Source: Companilactobacillus nuruki (GTDB lineage Bacteria; Bacillota; Bacilli; Lactobacillales; Lactobacillaceae). From it: a stretch of 64,000 nt of DNA. A program made the translations under genes and the position numbers. The notes below the pieces were generated by a model. That model had not been told where the DNA came from. It made no database searches and saw nothing but the letters and a program-made list of their open reading frames with translations. The DNA is taken from assembly GCF_002872255.1 (NCBI RefSeq), contig NZ_NIPR01000005.1, positions 62,001 to 126,000 on the forward strand, read 5' to 3'. This document shows, piece after piece, positions 61,975-64,000 of the stretch (positions are counted from its first letter, which is position 1; every line of letters begins with the position of its first letter).

Positions 61975-62448
61975 CTAATCATTCTTTTTTCTATTCTCTC
62001 TTTGCGACATATAACGTTTTACTGGTGGGAAAATCTTGTTAGCAATTACTTCAGCAATAATAAAACCAACTGCTAATGACATTCCAACTGTTAGAGCCTT
62101 AATAAAACCGTAGGCCGCTAAACTATCTTTACCCAAAGCAAAATTCTTCATACTATCATATAAAATTGCTCCTGGGACCAACGATACTAAACATGGTACA
62201 TAGAAAATATTAACTGGTGACCTAAATAAAATTGCACATAAATTACCTAGTATACCAATTACAATTGATCCCATTAAGTTTGGCATAACCAAGCCATGAT
62301 TATACCAACCAACCACAATATAGACTATCCAAGCGATAGCCCCTACAAAACCTGAAGGTATCAATGTTCGTCGGGGATTATTAGTAATGATTCCAAATCC
62401 AACACTTGAAAGGAAGCCAAAGATAAATCCATAAACAATATCCATCAT
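61975..62448 (-). CDS. Threonine/serine exporter family protein, C-terminal (DUF3815) unit
   Basis: 157 aa, about five membrane segments, ending in a basic tail. NNPRRTLIPSGFVGAIAW is the ThrE C-unit start. In Corynebacterium ThrE both units are one protein; here the partner is encoded just upstream (3-bp gap). Likely effluxes small neutral amino acids. Confidence 0.82.
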   Translation of the reverse strand: MMDIVYGFIFGFLSSVGFGIITNNPRRTLIPSGFVGAIAWIVYIVVGWYNHGLVMPNLMGSIVIGILGNLCAILFRSPVNIFYVPCLVSLVPGAILYDSMKNFALGKDSLAAYGFIKALTVGMSLAVGFIIAEVIANKIFPPVKRYMSQRENRKKND

Positions 62449-62451
62449 AAT

Positions 62452-63216
62452 TTAGCCTCCAAATACCGTTTTAACTAAAATTTGACCAATGATTACACCG
62501 CCACCGATAGAAATACCAGACATAATTGCATCAATTGCACGCACAGCTCCTGAAATAGTATTTCTTTCAATGATTTCTCTTAACGAGTTAGTCATCGGCA
62601 CACCTGGAACCAAAGGCATCAGTGCACTAATAATTATATAGTTAGCATCATTAGCTATATTTGTAACTCCCAAAATGTGCGCCACAGTACTGAGTACTAA
62701 ACTCCCCATCGCTACTGGTATATAAGCTGTAGTCGTATGGCGACCCACATACTGACTAACAACATATCCCAAAATACCCACAAAAAATCCTAGAAACAAA
62801 TCTTTCCAAGTAGCTTTAAATAATAGCATTGGTGGCATTGAAACCAAACCTGCTCCAATACATTTGATAACCCAGGAGAAATCAGGAGTTTCAGTATCAA
62901 CTTTTTGGACTTCTTTTTTTAATTTATCATAAGTAATCTCATGTCTTGAGAATTGTCTTGAAAGAGTGTTGATTTCGTCCACTTTTTGTAAATTGAAATC
63001 ACCCACTCGAACTTTAAAAATTCTAGTTGCTGCACTTTTTTCTGAGCTAACAAAAATACCAGTCATCGTCGCATGACAGACAACCGGTAAATCGATAGTT
63101 CGTCCGATATATTCAACTGTATTCTCCACTCGTGCCGTTTCAGCCCCGTTTTCTAACAGTATCGTACCTACCTGACCACAAAGAGTAACAATATCACGTT
63201 CACTGATAGTCCCCAT
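62452..63216 (-). CDS. Threonine/serine exporter family protein, N-terminal (DUF1212) unit
   Basis: 254 aa. N-terminal cytoplasmic part LCGQVGTILLENGAETARVE is the DUF1212 mark, followed by about five membrane segments. GGAGG ribosome site. Works with the small downstream unit. Confidence 0.85.
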   Translation of the reverse strand: MGTISERDIVTLCGQVGTILLENGAETARVENTVEYIGRTIDLPVVCHATMTGIFVSSEKSAATRIFKVRVGDFNLQKVDEINTLSRQFSRHEITYDKLKKEVQKVDTETPDFSWVIKCIGAGLVSMPPMLLFKATWKDLFLGFFVGILGYVVSQYVGRHTTTAYIPVAMGSLVLSTVAHILGVTNIANDANYIIISALMPLVPGVPMTNSLREIIERNTISGAVRAIDAIMSGISIGGGVIIGQILVKTVFGG

Positions 63217-63291
63217 ACCGGTTTCCTCCAGTATATATTTTTATTAATAGATAATTATTACCACATTTTTTCAAATAAAAGAAGTAAATAA

Positions 63292-63318
63292 AAAAGTTGA
63301 GATCAACCCCAACTTTTA
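63292..63318 (-). terminator. Terminator overlapping a stop codon
   Basis: AAAAGTTG and CAACTTTT, 8-bp stem, T-rich on the minus strand; the stop of the regulator gene (63303-63305) is in the loop. Confidence 0.6.
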
Positions 63319-63998
63319 ATTTCATTAGCTATTTTATCGTGCTGTAAGGCCAAAGCAGTATAATAAGCAATATTTTTGTAAGTATAATAGCTTTCACTAT
63401 TAAAATTAATCATTGCCAATGTTCGATAAAATTCATCTAAGAAGTACGATTCCTCGGTTTTTCTGGCAATTTCTATCCCAAGATGAACGGCAATTGCTGA
63501 CAATTCGTTTCTCCCTAACTTAGCAAATGCTGAGCCTAGTTCTTTATACAAATAAAGAACTTCAAAACCCTTAGCCTTTGAGAAATCATGATAATTTTTT
63601 ACAATATTATAAACTGTTTCAAAATAATGATTCGACACATCATTATTATTTTTTTCAAGATATACCAAGCCTTTGACCAAAAATGCCAAAGCATCATATA
63701 TATTATTAACATCCATTTTTGTTTCTAAGTTGACCTTATCAAGATTAAACAATGCATCTTCTAATTTATCTGATTTCAAATCTAAAATTGCTTCAATCAG
63801 ATGAAACTGAGCCTTGTCCTCTTCTCTAATATCTTTTTCAATTAATTTGTTAGAATCGGATAGATTGCCAACAAGGATATTTTTTTCAATATCATCTAAT
63901 ACACTAACTTTTTCTTTTTGATAATCATCGGAAAAATCACTAAAAATTTGGTTTAACGTCAGATCCAATCGTTTACAAATCTTGACTAAAACATTTAT
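63303..63998 (-). CDS. XRE/Rgg-like regulator, 5'-truncated by window edge
   Basis: The frame is open to the window edge and reads INVLVKICKRLDLTLNQIFSDF, the end of an XRE helix-turn-helix, then a helical repeat (TPR-like) domain of about 200 residues as in Rgg/PlcR-type peptide-sensing regulators. The first residues lie outside the window. TTG at 63968 is internal, not the start. Confidence 0.75.
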   Translation of the reverse strand: MNVLVKICKRLDLTLNQIFSDFSDDYQKEKVSVLDDIEKNILVGNLSDSNKLIEKDIREEDKAQFHLIEAILDLKSDKLEDALFNLDKVNLETKMDVNNIYDALAFLVKGLVYLEKNNNDVSNHYFETVYNIVKNYHDFSKAKGFEVLYLYKELGSAFAKLGRNELSAIAVHLGIEIARKTEESYFLDEFYRTLAMINFNSESYYTYKNIAYYTALALQHDKIANEIKSWG

Positions 63999-64000
63999 CT

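Overview
The window is AT-rich Firmicutes DNA with strong Shine-Dalgarno sites, TTG and GTG starts, hairpin-plus-T-run terminators, an acyl-ACP-type FabT regulator, a cre site, and sugar and esterase genes typical of Lactobacillaceae. Protein style suggests a Companilactobacillus-like lactobacillus, but the genus is inferred and was not tested.

Layout. 1-9.4 kb: end of an amino-acid permease, then small redox and esterase genes, an Lrp/AsnC relic, and an acetyltransferase-SDR-aldo/keto reductase operon divergent from a LysR regulator. 9.5-11.2 kb: a two-ORF DNA methyltransferase in permuted order. 13.0-22.9 kb (minus strand): a type II fatty-acid synthesis run, fabZ-fabH-fabD-fabG-fabF-accB-fabZ-like-accC-accD-accA-fabI, followed by fabT-acpP behind its own promoter. 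Divergent from it are bioY and birA (biotin uptake and biotin-protein ligase). The 350-bp divergent region holds three FabT palindromes about 115 bp apart, each lying over the -35 of a minus-strand promoter.

26.85-41.0 kb: an integrated mobilizable element in the 3' end of guaA. It carries a tyrosine integrase, a DUF3173 protein, a MobT-type relaxase, a GC-rich oriT candidate, a split FtsK-type coupling protein and accessory genes. Its cargo is a type IIG restriction-modification enzyme, an IS200-type insertion, several broken genes, and a two-gene CBASS-like defence module (SMODS/CD-NTase nucleotidyltransferase plus SLATT two-TM effector). A 10-bp direct repeat (CTTTATTCCC) marks both ends, 11-bp tandem repeats sit just inside each end, and what looks like guaA's own terminator now lies 14 kb away beyond the far end.

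41-64 kb: housekeeping guaA and coaA, a LysR/oxidoreductase pair, a cellobiose-type PTS/6-phospho-beta-glucosidase operon with a readable promoter, operator and cre site, a gene-free stretch with three large inverted-repeat structures, a flavin disulfide reductase, helD, a secreted WxL-like protein, a metal/stress operon (P1B ATPase, HMA chaperone, Dps-like, Crp/Fnr regulator) with two perfect FNR-type boxes, a split ThrE-type exporter, and the end of an XRE/Rgg-like regulator.

The best candidates for something new are the CBASS-like SMODS-SLATT pair with its bracketing inverted repeats, the triplicated FabT promoter-operator array, and the permuted split methyltransferase.
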